A stretch of DNA of 64,000 bases from Casuarius casuarius. Lineage: Eukaryota; Chordata; Aves; Casuariiformes; Casuariidae. Both the position numbers and the translations under genes were made by a program. Below are positions 1 through 11,490 of the stretch, one piece after another. The notes under the pieces were generated by a model that was not told where the DNA came from, searched no databases, and was given only the letters and a program-made list of their open reading frames with translations. Every line of letters starts with the position of its first letter. The first letter of the stretch is position 1. The DNA is taken from contig PTFA01000396.1 of assembly GCA_003342895.1 (NCBI GenBank), forward strand, positions 307,584 through 371,583, read 5' to 3'.

Positions 1-527
1 ATGGCAAGTGCCTTGACTTAAAAATGTAGAAGAGAGTAGGACACATGAGAATGATCAGTTATGGAGACAGCCTGGAAAGAAGGCAGCTCAGAACAAAGTG
101 TGCTGAGTGGACTCTGGACAGCCAGATTACAGGCTGAGAGAAGGCTATCAGAAAGGATCAAAGACAGCAGTACAGGGGAAGGAGAGTGTTAAAAGCCAAG
201 GCAGTTGAACTCTTAGAAGGGAGGAAGAAGGAGCCTAGGAGCATATATGGTGTGAGACAGCACCCAAATCTGCTGAACCAAGCATGCATACTCTATGACT
301 GTTAAAGAGTTAAAAACTTACAGGGAAAAGAAAAACCTTTATTTGATCCCCCCAAAACAAATAAAATCCACTGTCCAAACAGGCTCACGGAAGAGCAAAG
401 CAACTGGGGAGGAGAGAGGGAGCCCAGCTCATTGTTAGGTATAGCTCCAACTGCTACTATCTCTTCATGATCATTTACAAACCCACCCTCCCAGTGGCTG
501 CTCAGCTACAATAAAAGCATGCATTAC
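1..527 (-). other. Intron of TRABD2A leading to the unseen last exon
   Basis: Non-coding. Positions 521-527 carry the donor (GTAATGC read on the minus strand). Nothing else coding is recognisable up to the left edge. The sequence is purine-rich on the plus strand (many AGGAAG/GAGAGA words). An AATAAA on the minus strand lies at 338-343. Confidence 0.7.
338..343 (-). promoter_or_regulatory. Possible intronic polyadenylation signal
   Basis: AATAAA on the gene strand, 184 bases past the donor of the 528-618 exon. It would serve a transcript that fails to splice and ends at the TAA immediately after the donor. The hexamer is certain. Use as a signal is inference, because I see no strong GU-rich element downstream. 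Confidence 0.25.
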
Positions 528-618
528 TTGTTGATGGCTTGTCCAGCTGGAGTGTGTTCTACCTCGTACCCTTCTCTCCTCAAAACATCAATCACTGTGT
601 TGTTGCCCATGAAGTGAC
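528..618 (-). CDS. TRABD2A: TIKI-family Wnt metalloprotease, internal exon C carrying the GxxH His
   Basis: Third exon of the minus-strand gene, 91 bases. The acceptor is TTAACTGCAG. The first two bases (GT) complete the Gly codon begun in the previous exon, so G-A-G|H is rebuilt, followed by [20 protein letters not shown] and TPAGQAIN. The exon therefore supplies the His of the second conserved GxxH motif and an NNT glycosylation sequon. REGYEVEH favours TRABD2A over TRABD2B. The donor is AA|GTAATG, leaving two bases for the next exon. In relatives the protein continues with a basic linker, a low-complexity tail and a C-terminal hydrophobic anchor; that last exon must lie left of position 1. 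Without splicing the frame would read one Lys and then TAA at once (see the finding on intron retention). Confidence 0.93.
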
Positions 619-2246
619 CTGCAGTTAAGAGAAAAATGAAATCAGAACCCAAGGAGCAAAAGGAGAGAGAGAGCACAGGAACAAAGTCCTACCTCATCAC
701 AGGAGGCATGTTGCTCTGAGTGTGGGCATGGCTTTAGCACACCCCACTAGCATGCATGAGAGAGACAGCATCTCTAATGAATGACAGCTGAATTTCTCCC
801 AAGCCATTTCAGTTATCACATTGTACCTTTCTAAAATGTAGATGTGATCAGAAATAATGCCCTTCACTCTGGTCCTGTTGGCTGATGCCTTCTCAGGCCA
901 CTGTAGCTTTTGGGGGGGCATAAGGGATGCAGTCATTGTGAGAGACCTGTCCAGGAGTAGCACCTGTCCACCACTGGTAGTGGTGCAAGCCAGGTCAGAA
1001 TCTGGCCATGCTGTGTGCATCGCTTTAAGATCCTCTGGCATCACAGAGGCACTAATCAGGATGTCAGTCAACATCATTAGCAATTTTTAAATGATTAAGA
1101 ATCATCCAACTGCAGCAAAGAGAAAACAGCCCTGAACACTGACGACTTAAATTGGCCCTTTTCATTCTCTCAGTTTAAGCCATCAGGAACAGAAATTCCA
1201 CTTCATTTATATCAACTGAAGTTTGGGAAAGGCTTAGCCAGCCCTGGCCAATTCTGTGATTTATGGCTCAATTCCATTTTCAGCCAGATATGAAGGTTGA
1301 TCAGCCTGTAATTTGGCATCGTAATTAATAAATGATTATTCAAAAGGATGTAAGAATTCTAAAGGACTTTATGCCCTACAAGCTAACTGCCTTTGACAAT
1401 TACTCTAACACCTCATTAGACAAGTCTGCTGAAAAGCAGGAGGACACAGAGGCCTGCCGCAGGCTCTTCTAAGTCTAGTTTTCTTGAAAACATTTGTTCA
1501 TTTAATGGCCTACCCTTAATTAAAACTAGGTGTGAGCAAATGACTTACTAGAGAGCTCCTTTCCCTCTGTAGATGTAAGCAGTGTTGAAACTGATAATTT
1601 CAGAAAACTTGTTGCTGCTAATATTCTTCAAAAATATATGGGAATAAAACCACCAGAACGACCCTTGTGAACAGGGAAAGCAAGGAGAAAAGAAGGGGAG
1701 GTCCAGCGATAACCAGATTAGCAGTCGAAGAATTAAACCCAAGGGATTTATGATTTTTCAGACTAAAATGGGTTCAGTGATTTGAAGTGCTAGCTCCCAA
1801 CCTCTCATGCCACAATAGGAAAGGGCTTATGAACTACTAGCTTAAGCAATGGGGCAAGATATCTGGATGGTATCATTTGAGCACAGACCTTTATGAAGAT
1901 GAAGTTTCAGAAGTTTCAGTTTCCCTTAAAATGCAAACATCTCTAGCCTGAAAGAAACCCTATAACCAAACAATGCAATGTATATATGGGTACCGTATTT
2001 CCTCACATAATTGCTGCATCTTTCCCCTCCTCCTCAGCCTGATGTTTGCATTCGGAAAGTTAGGTTACCGTTATATGGATATAACCTAATACTGTAATTA
2101 AGCCTTTTAATTGAGTTAAACTAACCACTAAAAGGTGAACGCTAGCTAAATAAGGTGCCAGACCCAGTTGTCTCTCTCAGTTTTAACACATAGGAGAGCA
2201 AAGAGAGAGAAGACTCATTCACCTAAGAGGCATTGAGTGCTGCTAA

Positions 2247-2265
2247 ACTCCCTGGTCCAGGGAGT
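2247..2265. repeat. Perfect 9-bp inverted repeat, 1-base centre
   Basis: ACTCCCTGG and its exact reverse complement CCAGGGAGT are separated by a single T. Function unknown; short palindromes of this size are expected occasionally by chance. Confidence 0.6.
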
Positions 2266-5200
2266 CCCTGACGGACAGCAGGGAAACAGTGCTTCCAAAG
2301 AGTCATTCATCCTCTGGTAAGTGAGAGTGAGGTGGGAAACTCACACATTTAGAGAAGCACCTCTCTGTTGACGATGATAGAGATAGTGCATACAGCAAGT
2401 TCATACTAGATACCCATCTCATACAGGCAACGTCAGGTGAACTGAATCCCATCTATGGCAGTGAAAAGTAGTGCCAAGGCTCTAAACTCTTATTTCCCAA
2501 AACTGAGTCCTTCAGGAGGAAGGAGATAGCTTTCCTCATGCCAAGTTAAAAGCTTAAGGTCTCACACATTTCAGTGATGAGCTACTGAATAACCACTCAC
2601 ATCACACCATCAAACTGGCTGCTCCCTGCTTGATCTCCAGTTATCCTTGCTCAGAGTTGTGATTTAGACTGGTACTTAGGGTATCAGTCTAGCACATGCA
2701 TGAACCCCATTTCATGGAGGTTAGTATTTTTAATCTGATGAACTGATAAGAATATCTGTAACATCACACTCATGTACACATGCCTTCGCAGGGAGCCTTT
2801 GCTCATTGTTGTCAATGCAGCCATGTTTGCCTAAGAAACAAAAAGGTGTGCTAATGTCCTTGCATAAAAGAAAACAGGCCAAATGAATAGACATATATGT
2901 AATAGACATAACTGGATTATGAGACGTCAGTGTTTCACCTTCCTGAAGGCAAGCAGGGTGAACTCTTTTAGAAAAATCTGGTCTGAGCTCCAGGGGACTT
3001 ACACAGGCTTGATGTAAGTGTAAAATTAAAAAAAGAAAATGATAGAAGGGTGAGGGGTTCAACTACAGGATCCCACCAGGAGCCTCTTTTTCTGAGTTAG
3101 CACTTTTGCTCCTTTTCTGGGAACAAACCCAATCTGGGCCCTGATATAAAAAGAACTTGGTGGTGAGTGAGAGACCTGGTTACTCTGTCACAAAAACTGT
3201 AAAAAAACATGAGAGAGAGATTCACTCTTCAAGGTTTAATATCAAGCAGTCATGCTGTAAGGGAGAATTAGCCCACAGCCACGTGACAGGGAGTAGGCCT
3301 TTTTCACCTGTTTTCTATTTTAGCCTAACACACTTGAATGCCCCCCAAAGGAAAAGCACTAGGCCCGGTCCCATCAGAAAGCCTCCCCCTTTCTTTCTGT
3401 ACACAGTCATGCATTATCCTCACACCACTAGGTGAAGTGATGCATCTGAGAGGTCAGTTTACGCTGGCAGGGGGTACGGAGCCATGAATCTCTGTTCTTC
3501 TGTGTTCAAGCTCAAAGGGAGACTAAGAAGCTGTTGTGTGCACCAGCTCAGCCATACACTCTACTGGAGAGTAAATAAGACCCCAGCCTTTAATCTGCAC
3601 TGAAAGGAGATGGCATGCAGCGACTGGAATGGGCAATATGCTCAAATAACAACGCTGCTTGACTAATTGTGGACTTACAAACCAGTCCCTGTACTGGGAT
3701 GTGCATTGAACACTCCTGACCTTCCTCAGAAGCAATACCTCATCCTGCAGAACACAGGCTATTACTATTGCAAAATATTACTATGAGATCTGTTTATCCT
3801 GCTTGTAGTTTTTATTGCCAATACACACAGAGGTGTTTTCATCTGGATAACTATACTAGAACTGAGAGTTTCTGCAGAGACTTTTGAACCCAAATTTGAG
3901 CCATCCTGAGGCCATAAGTTTTCCAAATCTAGCCCAATGAACAAGAAAACACTGCACAGCAGAAGTTCTGTTTCTGTTCTTGGATTTCCATTTTTCATAT
4001 AAAGACAGATTGTAAAACTAAAGAAAACTGTGTTGCTCTCTGAATTTCAACAAAATACACTATTTTGAGCTGCTACACAGATTTCTTTGACCTTTCCTCT
4101 TAGAGCATGTAAAAGGGAAGCCTCAAAGCCCACATATTTCTGTGTGTCTGCTGTGTTTTCCTTAGTAGAAACATCGCACTTCCCTTGTGCCCCACATACA
4201 AGCCAGGAACTCACCATCTACGATTACCCCAAGAGAATAAATCATTGGACATACATGTAAAGAAACAAAAATGTTTGTTATGAAACCTGATCTGGACTGC
4301 TGTTCTCCAAGAAGTGGTGGGAACAGCTACAGCACATGATCGTAACAGTGCAACCACAAAATGGTACAAATGGTTCTAGCCACTGGGGACATCCAAAGGC
4401 AGGATGTTTTTCTCTCTGACTGGGCTAGGAGTGCTCAGATGGACTTTCTGTGCCAGAAACTCTATGGCTCACTAAAACAAATCTTTTCAAGAATATTTTA
4501 GAGATGTTTAGGATCTTATGATTATTTTAGAAGCTTCCTGGAAATGCTTCAAAGGACAATCATCAGCTATCATTCTTTCTAGAATGCTTCCAAGCATTAA
4601 ACAGATAAATTCATATAAAATGCTCCAGAAAGATGAACAAGACACATGCCAGTGACTGGGTTAAAGTTACTGGCCTGTAAAAAAGCATGACCTGAGGCTC
4701 CTGAGTATCCTACAGACGAACACAAAAGAGAAACTTCAGCAAAAATTATCACACAGCTGTGGGACACAAAGGACACCAGCTTGTTCATCCCTCTCTATGC
4801 ACCTCCCATTCCACGATTCTACTCCTACCCTTTCAGTAAATAGGGGTCTTCCAACAGCATTCCGTCAACCAATAAATCCATAGAGAAGGGTTCAAAACTA
4901 CCTCAAAGTGTGGTCTTTGACATGCAAACAAAACCGAAGGCAAGTTCTCAACAGCCTAGAAAGCAGGGACATTCATGAAACAAGTCAGTACTGCAGGTAT
5001 CTGTAGTGAAGCGTTACAAGTTCAGAATATGACAGATCCAGCAAATGATCTGGAAAATGCAGAACATCCTTGTCTTAAATAATTTCCCTGGATGGAAGCC
5101 AAACCATAAAACAGATATCCTTCTGCTACAGGTCCAGATCACTTTACTGACAATTTAGGTCTATCAGCCTAGGAGGCAGACAAACTGACACTGATTGACA

Positions 5201-6856
5201 TCAAGTACCTGACAAAATTAAAGGATCTCCCTGAAGATGCAGCTCTTAGGACACAAAGATGGAGTAAGAAGACACAGAAAATACCCCCTCTCCCAGAGAG
5301 GCAGAGTCCTTGTAAGACCAAAGTGCCCCCACAGACAGGAACCCTCACAGGGGAATTTTTTTCATCCAACTCCATGGTCTGTTATTCCCTGAAAACACCT
5401 GAAATGGGTGAAACAGAAGCAAACTTGTGGAAAAAATAGGATGTTCCTCTTTATCCTCAGATCTTCACTGGCGTTAACCTTTTGGCACAAGGACAGAGGA
5501 CAGGCAGGCAAAGCTCATTTTACAAATATATCACAAAATGACCTGGCTCAGCTCACTCATAGGACTAAGTGAGCAACACAGAGTAGGGTAACCCCAACCA
5601 GGGTTTATGGACAGAGCTTAACAAGCCATATTTAAGGCAGAGATACCAAACAGCAAGCAGAAACGGAGCCCTCGAATTTGTGTAACCAAGTTACTTCCAA
5701 ACTTTCTTTGCAAAACATCCTGTACATAACTGGGGGGGGCTTCCTATATGGGCTGACAGCAGCAACTGGGGCAGACATTCCCAGCTGAGCACCCTAATGC
5801 AGCAGAAAGAAATGCTGCTATCCACTAGGCAGAGATGGGAGAATTAACTTTCAGTGATAAGTAGACTGAAATAAATGCTGCCTTCCCAGGACCAAACCAA
5901 CAAAATGCACCCTGAGGGAGAGGTTTAGCTCTTTGATGGTTTAAGATCCACTCCTTGTCATCTTACCCTTCCACAAGATAGTCACCTAGTCTGAGCCAGT
6001 GAGACATCCCTGTCTAGTCATAGGCACAGAGCTTTCCATTTGGCAGAGCTGGGCTGGAGTTAAGGGAACTTCCCTTTGGCTGCTTGCTTTATGCTCAGGC
6101 TTTTTTTGCACGTCTGGAGGTAGCACACTTTGTCTACCTACAAGAGACTTTCTCTGAAGGCTGAGTCAGACATGTTGCTCTGCTGAGGCTGATGTGGGTT
6201 AAGAAGTTACTGCTCCCAGCTCCTTCTCAGCTGCTCATTCTTCCTGAAGGCTGTTGTTTTTCCTGACTAGCCATGCTGACTGCACAGACAGCCACTTGCT
6301 TCCTAATGCAGTGCTCTTAAAAACACACAGATTATTTGAGAATCTAGTGAAACCAGACCACTTGGCTAGAAATGGGATTGGGAAGCCACATGCACAGTTA
6401 GGTGGCACTTCGGGAGGAGCACTGATGAGCAACAACTCAATGTATTTTTCTTAGTATAACATCTTAGTAGAGCATACTTCACGACTCCCATACCAAAAGG
6501 GAAAATCTGGTAGACAGGACTGTGGAATGGTAGAATTCAGCTATGCCCAAGAAAATATTTTCACATGGAGACATGGAGACACTTAAAGCAAGCCCCTCAA
6601 ACTGGAATTCACCATCAGGATGAAAAATAACCACACATTCTTTAAAAGTAATTTACCTTGATGATTAACTCACATATATGCAATTACTAGGATTCATTTT
6701 CCACATTTGTTTTTAACAATCATATGAACATGAAATCCTTCTCAAAATAGTTCATGATGAAGGCCTTGCACAGCATGGGAAAACTTACCTAATAGTGTAG
6801 AAAATAACTGTATAAAGTTACAATTTGCATGAACCAAAATGAAGCCATTTTTCTCA

Positions 6857-6904
6857 GTGAAAGGCATCAAGACACTCTTTCTGAAAGGCATCAAGATACT
6901 CTTT
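6857..6904 (+). repeat. 24-bp tandem duplication, two copies
   Basis: Two adjacent 24-base units sharing TGAAAGGCATCAAGA; they differ at the first base (G/C) and at one internal base (C/T in GACACT versus GATACT). Looks like a local slippage or duplication event in the intron. Confidence 0.85.
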
Positions 6905-9900
6905 CATCTACCAGATTCTGTTAAAAACTAGGCCTCTTAATGAGTAAATTTGGTTCCCTAGATTCCCATTTTTACCTTTCGGCAAAGTCAAGCCTCCTGA
7001 TAGCTATAGGAATTCAAGCTGGAAGAAAGTTTTCCACTGATTATAAGCCCAAATTTGTAATGCAAAGTTAACATAATGAAAAAGTTTATGACCCCATAGG
7101 ATCTATTTTGTAAAAACTGAGTTAACCGCTTCTGTTCAGGCAGTGTTATGATCAAGGCTCCATCTGTACTGGCATTTACTTGGAGTTTTCCACTGTTCAA
7201 GCCCCAGCTTAAGTAGTCAAGGAGACCCCCACATGAGTGATTATGTAACAGCCAGCTTTATATTATGCAGTAATGGAGAGAAATACCAGTGCTATGTCTG
7301 TGAAGCAGTTCTCGGTCACCTCTGCCATCAGACCTGTTCTGTGGCACAGCAGTGCTTTTTTTTCCAGAAAACAGGTCTTTAAGGGCTTGAGACTCCACTA
7401 GCTTACAAAACACACTACAAAAGGAAAGGATACTTTCTCCTGTTGCTGCCCAATAAAGGTAATTATGGGGAAACTCTGGCACAGAAAAAAAGCTGCTGGT
7501 CACCAGACTGCTGGCCCCCGAGCAGAGACAACACAAAGCTGTCTCACCTGGTCGATTTTGACAGTTTCACTGATGTGTTAGAACGGAGGTTTCTGCCTCT
7601 AATCAGAAATGCAAAGCATTCTCCATTTCACGTGTCAGAGACATCAGGATGAGTGCCCTTCATGTCAACCCTGGGGCTTTGGATGTGGTTCCTGCCTCCA
7701 CACAACACTATCTATCCCCTTTGGGGATTGTTGTTACAATAAACCCTGTCATTAGCATTCTGCAGACTCAAAGAAGATACTAAGGAAAACAGTCTCAAAG
7801 CTGCTGGTTTGTATCTGGCATTCTCAGGTTACAGAGGCAGAGGCACACCTTCAGGGACTCAGCCTTTCCTCCCACCCAAAGCAGTTAAAATGATGCTGCA
7901 TTCCAGAGACAGAACAAGAAAGTGGGCAATCAGCAAGCCCTTTGTGCCCAGGGAACAGCGGGGTGGCCCCACAACTCATTTAATGTTTTATCATTATGCC
8001 ATCTTCCGGCCCTCTTGCTCAAATTCTGTCCTCTTCCAGGATCTGCCAACATTCAGCTTCTCTTCAATTTTTCCATAAACCTCCTCATGACACATTTCAT
8101 ACCCTTTTTTTTTAAAATGGCAGCTCTGTTTACATTCCCTATGCACAACTACATCTCCAATCCCAAATGTGGTGATTGTACATTCAAAGCTTCTGTGTTG
8201 GGCTCTGATTCCCACTGATTTTCAAGGGCAAACTGACATCCATCTGCCTGAGCAACTTTTTTATCCTCATGGCAGCTCTTTGTTTTGTTTTGCTTTACAG
8301 ATCAAAACACCTACACATGTCTGAGTGAAAGATCCTGGGCTTAGCATTGGTTGCTTAATTTTCCAAACACTGCTAATAGGGCCCTTCTCAAATCTTGTCT
8401 TTTTCAGAGACCATAAATCTAGCTCATCTAACATAATTTCCCATCCAAAAATGCCAGACAAAACAGCATATTTCAAGAAATAATAGTGAACGTGGGAATG
8501 ACACCACCTTACCATGCAGGAGAGATTCAGCACAATTCCAGTTCCCCTGTGGCAGATGAGACTTTTTCCACAGTTTTGTTTTGCTTTTTATGAGGTAAGG
8601 GGCAGGAGGAAGGACATCACACATGCCAGCAGTTCCATTATACTTAGTACCTGAGGCTGACACGTAGCTGACTGGCCTCTCACATCCTGAGGACTGCCTC
8701 AAAACCAGAAGTCGCAGGAGCCAGTTGGAGCTCTTGGGAGCCAGACTATGCTAGGCACTGACTGACAATAGGTGGTAGCATGTTCTCTCTTTTCTTAGTC
8801 CAAGTGGCTAAGCAGATAAGTTACACACCTATCTTTTTAACTCAGATTTCCATGATGACATCCAAACCCTTTTCCTGAACATTACTGCATCAAATGTCAA
8901 CCATCTGAGAGTTAATTTTAGTTTAGAGAATATCAGGTGACTCCGCTGCTGGAAGAATTCAGCAGGAAGACAAATAAGATCTGGAGCTTTTTAAGTGTCT
9001 AACAACTTGCTGAATTGCTAATTCGGACATTGGTTAATCAGCGTGCTCATAACAATTCTTCTTTCTGTGAGGTCTTAAGGAAGAAAAAAGACTGGGAAAA
9101 AACTAGCCAGTCCCTGGAGGTTTTAATCCATACAAATCTGGGTAATGCTAAACAAACACATTCATTATTTCCTTTAGTAATTAGAAGAAATGGTAACTGA
9201 AGAAGTTTTCATCATCATCCTTCTTTTCTTAGCATTAATGATGGTTTGTCAATATTCAGTATGCTTTAAAGCCTCAGAACGATGCTTTTTTTTTCAGGAA
9301 CAGCAAAGGAAAAAAGAGCTCTGAGACAAAAGGGAATTCGATGGTGTTTACAAGATTAAGAACAACTCCTGAAGTTCTCACATCAGTCAGAGGCTTTCAG
9401 TGAAATTAGTCATTTCATCCACAGGCATCTAAGGCATCTTAGATCCCCACACACTTTTTATTCATAAGCTGGCTCGTTTGGAGTTTCTCAGCTTTTAAAA
9501 GAGGCAGGGGAGATTGGAGGAGTTTAATCTCAGCTCTGAGAAACTCGCTTCACCTGAGGCCTTGGCTATCATAATAATGTCAGAATTGCATGCCACTAAA
9601 TATGCTTCTTCACACATGGAAAAAACACACTTTTTCTTCCTCCCTAATTCTTTAGATTCTCTCAACAGAAAACATATGTAAGCTGAAGCAAACAAGCCAC
9701 TCTTATCCTGGAATAAAAGTGACCATGCAGAAGGAAAGTCCATGTGGAGCTGAATCTGGAGAGGGATGCCAAGGTAAACAAGAAAGGCTTCTACAGGAAT
9801 GCAAGAGGAAGACTAGGGAAAAATGTGGGCCTGTGGCTGAACAGGGCAGGAGACCTGGAGACAAAGGACATGAAAAAGGCAGAGACACTCAATGCCTTCT

Positions 9901-9944
9901 TTGCCTCGCTCTTTGCTGGTTAGACTTGCCTTCAGGAGTGTCAG

Positions 9945-10388
9945 GTGCCTGTGACCAGTGCAAAAGTCTGGGGCAAAGATGACTTACCTTTGGTGGATAA
10001 GGATCAGGTTAGGGAACATTTAAATAAACTAGACATGCAGAAGTCCTTGGGATCTGATGGGATACAGCTACAAGAGCTGAGGGAGATGGCTGATGTCATT
10101 GCAAGACCACTCTTGATTGTCTTTGAAAGGTCATGGCAAAGGAGGGAGGTCCCTGAGGACTAGAAGAAAGAAAATATCATACCTATCTTCAAGAAAGAGG
10201 ATGTGGGGAACTACAGCCTGGTTAGTCTCACCTCTATCCTGGTGAAGATGATAGAGCAAATTATTCTGGAAATCATTTCCAAGTGTATTAAGGGCAAGAA
10301 GGTGTCTGGGAGTAGTCAGCCTGGATTTGTGAAGAGGAAATCATGGTTAATCAACCTGATAGCCTTCTATGATGAGATGACTAGCTGA
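9945..10388 (+). pseudogene. CR1 ORF2 remnant, N-terminal RT domain
   Basis: Within the CR1 copy one frame reads as the start of the reverse transcriptase: DKDQVREHLNKLDMQKSLGSDG, then RPLLIVFERSWQRREVPED, a stop at 10161-10163, then KKENIIPIFKKEDVGNYS and SGSSQPGFVKRKS, ending at a TGA at 10386. Relative to the family EDWRKAN motif the first stop replaces the Trp codon (TGG to TAG), a single point change. A remnant of the catalytic A-D-D motif (GCAGATGAT, 10658-10666) lies further on in another frame, so at least one frameshift separates it from this segment. Confidence 0.9.
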
Positions 10389-10784
10389 TCAGATGAGCAG
10401 AGAGGAGTGGATATTGTTTAATCTTGATTTTACAAGGCTTTGACAATGTCTTCAATAGCATCTCATAGACAAATTGATGAAGTACAGCATAAATAAATGG
10501 ACTGCGATGTGGCTCAAAGGGATGTGACCCGCAGCATGAAGTCCAGCCAGAAGCCAGTCACTAGTGGTGTAACCCTGGGGTCTATACTGTGGCAAACACT
10601 GTTTAACATCTTGATTAATGACCTGGATGACGAGACATAGTACACCGTCAGCAAGCTGCAGATGATACAAAACAGGGAGCAGCTGTTGAAACACCAGATG
10701 GTTGGCTGGAGAAATGGGTTGACAGGAACCTTATATAGTTCAACAAGGGGAAATGCAAAGTCCTGCACCTAGGGAGGAGTAACT

Positions 10785-11234
10785 GTGCAGCAGTACACCA
10801 TGGGGATTGAGAGCAGCTTTGCAGAAAAGGCACTGGGGATCCTGGTGGACAACAAGTTGACCAGGAACCAGCAATGTCTCCTTGCAGCTAAGAAGGCCAA
10901 CAGCATTCTAGGATGCATTAGGAGGAACATAGCCAGCAGGTCGAGTAAGGTGATCCTTTCCCTCTGCTCAGCACTGTTGAGGCCATACCTGGAGTGCTGG
11001 GTCCAGTCCAGAGCTCCCCAGTACAACAGAGATATGGACGTACTGGAGGAAGTCCAGCACAGGGCCACGAAGATGATTAAGGGACTGAAGCATCTCTCAT
11101 ATGAGGAGGGGCTGAGAGAGCTGGGACTATTCAACCTGGAGAAGAGAAGGCTCGGGGGATCTTATAAATCTTATAAACACCTGCTGGGGGTGTCAAGAAG
11201 ATGGAGCCAGACTCTTCTCAGTGGTGCCCTGTGA
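10785..11234 (+). pseudogene. CR1 ORF2 remnant, C-terminal RT/thumb region
   Basis: A 149-codon open stretch of the CR1 C-terminal RT region. Recognisable blocks are ALGILVDNKLTRNQQCLLAA, KKANSILGCIRRNIASRS, KVILSLCSALLRPYLE, HRATKMIKGLKHLSYEE and LRELGLFNLEKRRL. It then leaves the family frame near 11155-11180 where the short repeat CTTATAAATCTTATAAACA sits. It begins at a Met only by chance; the element frame starts upstream. Non-functional relic. Confidence 0.92.
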
Positions 11235-11490
11235 AAGGACAATAGGTAGTGGGCACAAACTGAAACACAGGAAATCCCACTTAAACATAAGGAAAAACTT
11301 TTTTATGGCGAGGATGGTTGAACACTGGAACAGGCTGCCCAGAGAGTCTCCATCCTTGGAGATATTCAAAACCTGACTGGACATAGTCCTGGGCAACCTA
11401 TTGCAGCTGACCCCGCTTTAAGCAAAGGGTTGGACTAGCTGATCTCCAGAGATGCCTGACAGCCTCAAGCATGCTCTGAGTCTGTGGAAG

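Larger units (their letters stand above)
619..9732 (-). other. Intron of TRABD2A, part 1 (no recognised gene)
   Basis: First (3'-side) two thirds of a 14.1 kb intron. I see no exon with plausible splice sites and family similarity. It contains a perfect 19-bp inverted repeat at 2247-2265, a 24-bp tandem duplication at 6857-6904, an AT-rich block around 1290-1350 that looks like a conserved non-coding element, and a TACCGTATTT-type stretch near 1990-2090 that may be a decayed DNA transposon. A 128-codon minus-strand open frame at 697-1083 has no recognised similarity. Confidence 0.6.
9733..11490 (+). mobile_element. CR1 LINE, 5'-truncated avian-type copy
   Basis: A 1.75 kb non-LTR retrotransposon copy in sense on the plus strand, so antisense to TRABD2A. 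It starts inside ORF2 upstream of the reverse transcriptase (CR1-like TGAATCTGGAGAGGGATG; AGACCTGGAGACAAAGGACA) and runs through the RT domain to the 3' end. The 3' part carries CR1 hallmarks: AACACTGGAACAGGCTGCCC, TCCATCCTTGGAGATATTCA and GGGTTGGACTAGCTGATCTC. A complete CR1 is about 4.5 kb, so this copy is truncated at its 5' end, as most are. Coding capacity is destroyed by stops, frameshifts and small deletions, so it is not autonomous. The terminal octamer typical of CR1 is degraded or missing near 11480. Edges are approximate. Confidence 0.95.

Noticed and set aside
3410..3520. Possible second MIR-like fragment (CATTATCCTCACACCACTAG)
   Set aside because: Only the first 20 bases resemble the family; the core words do not follow in order.
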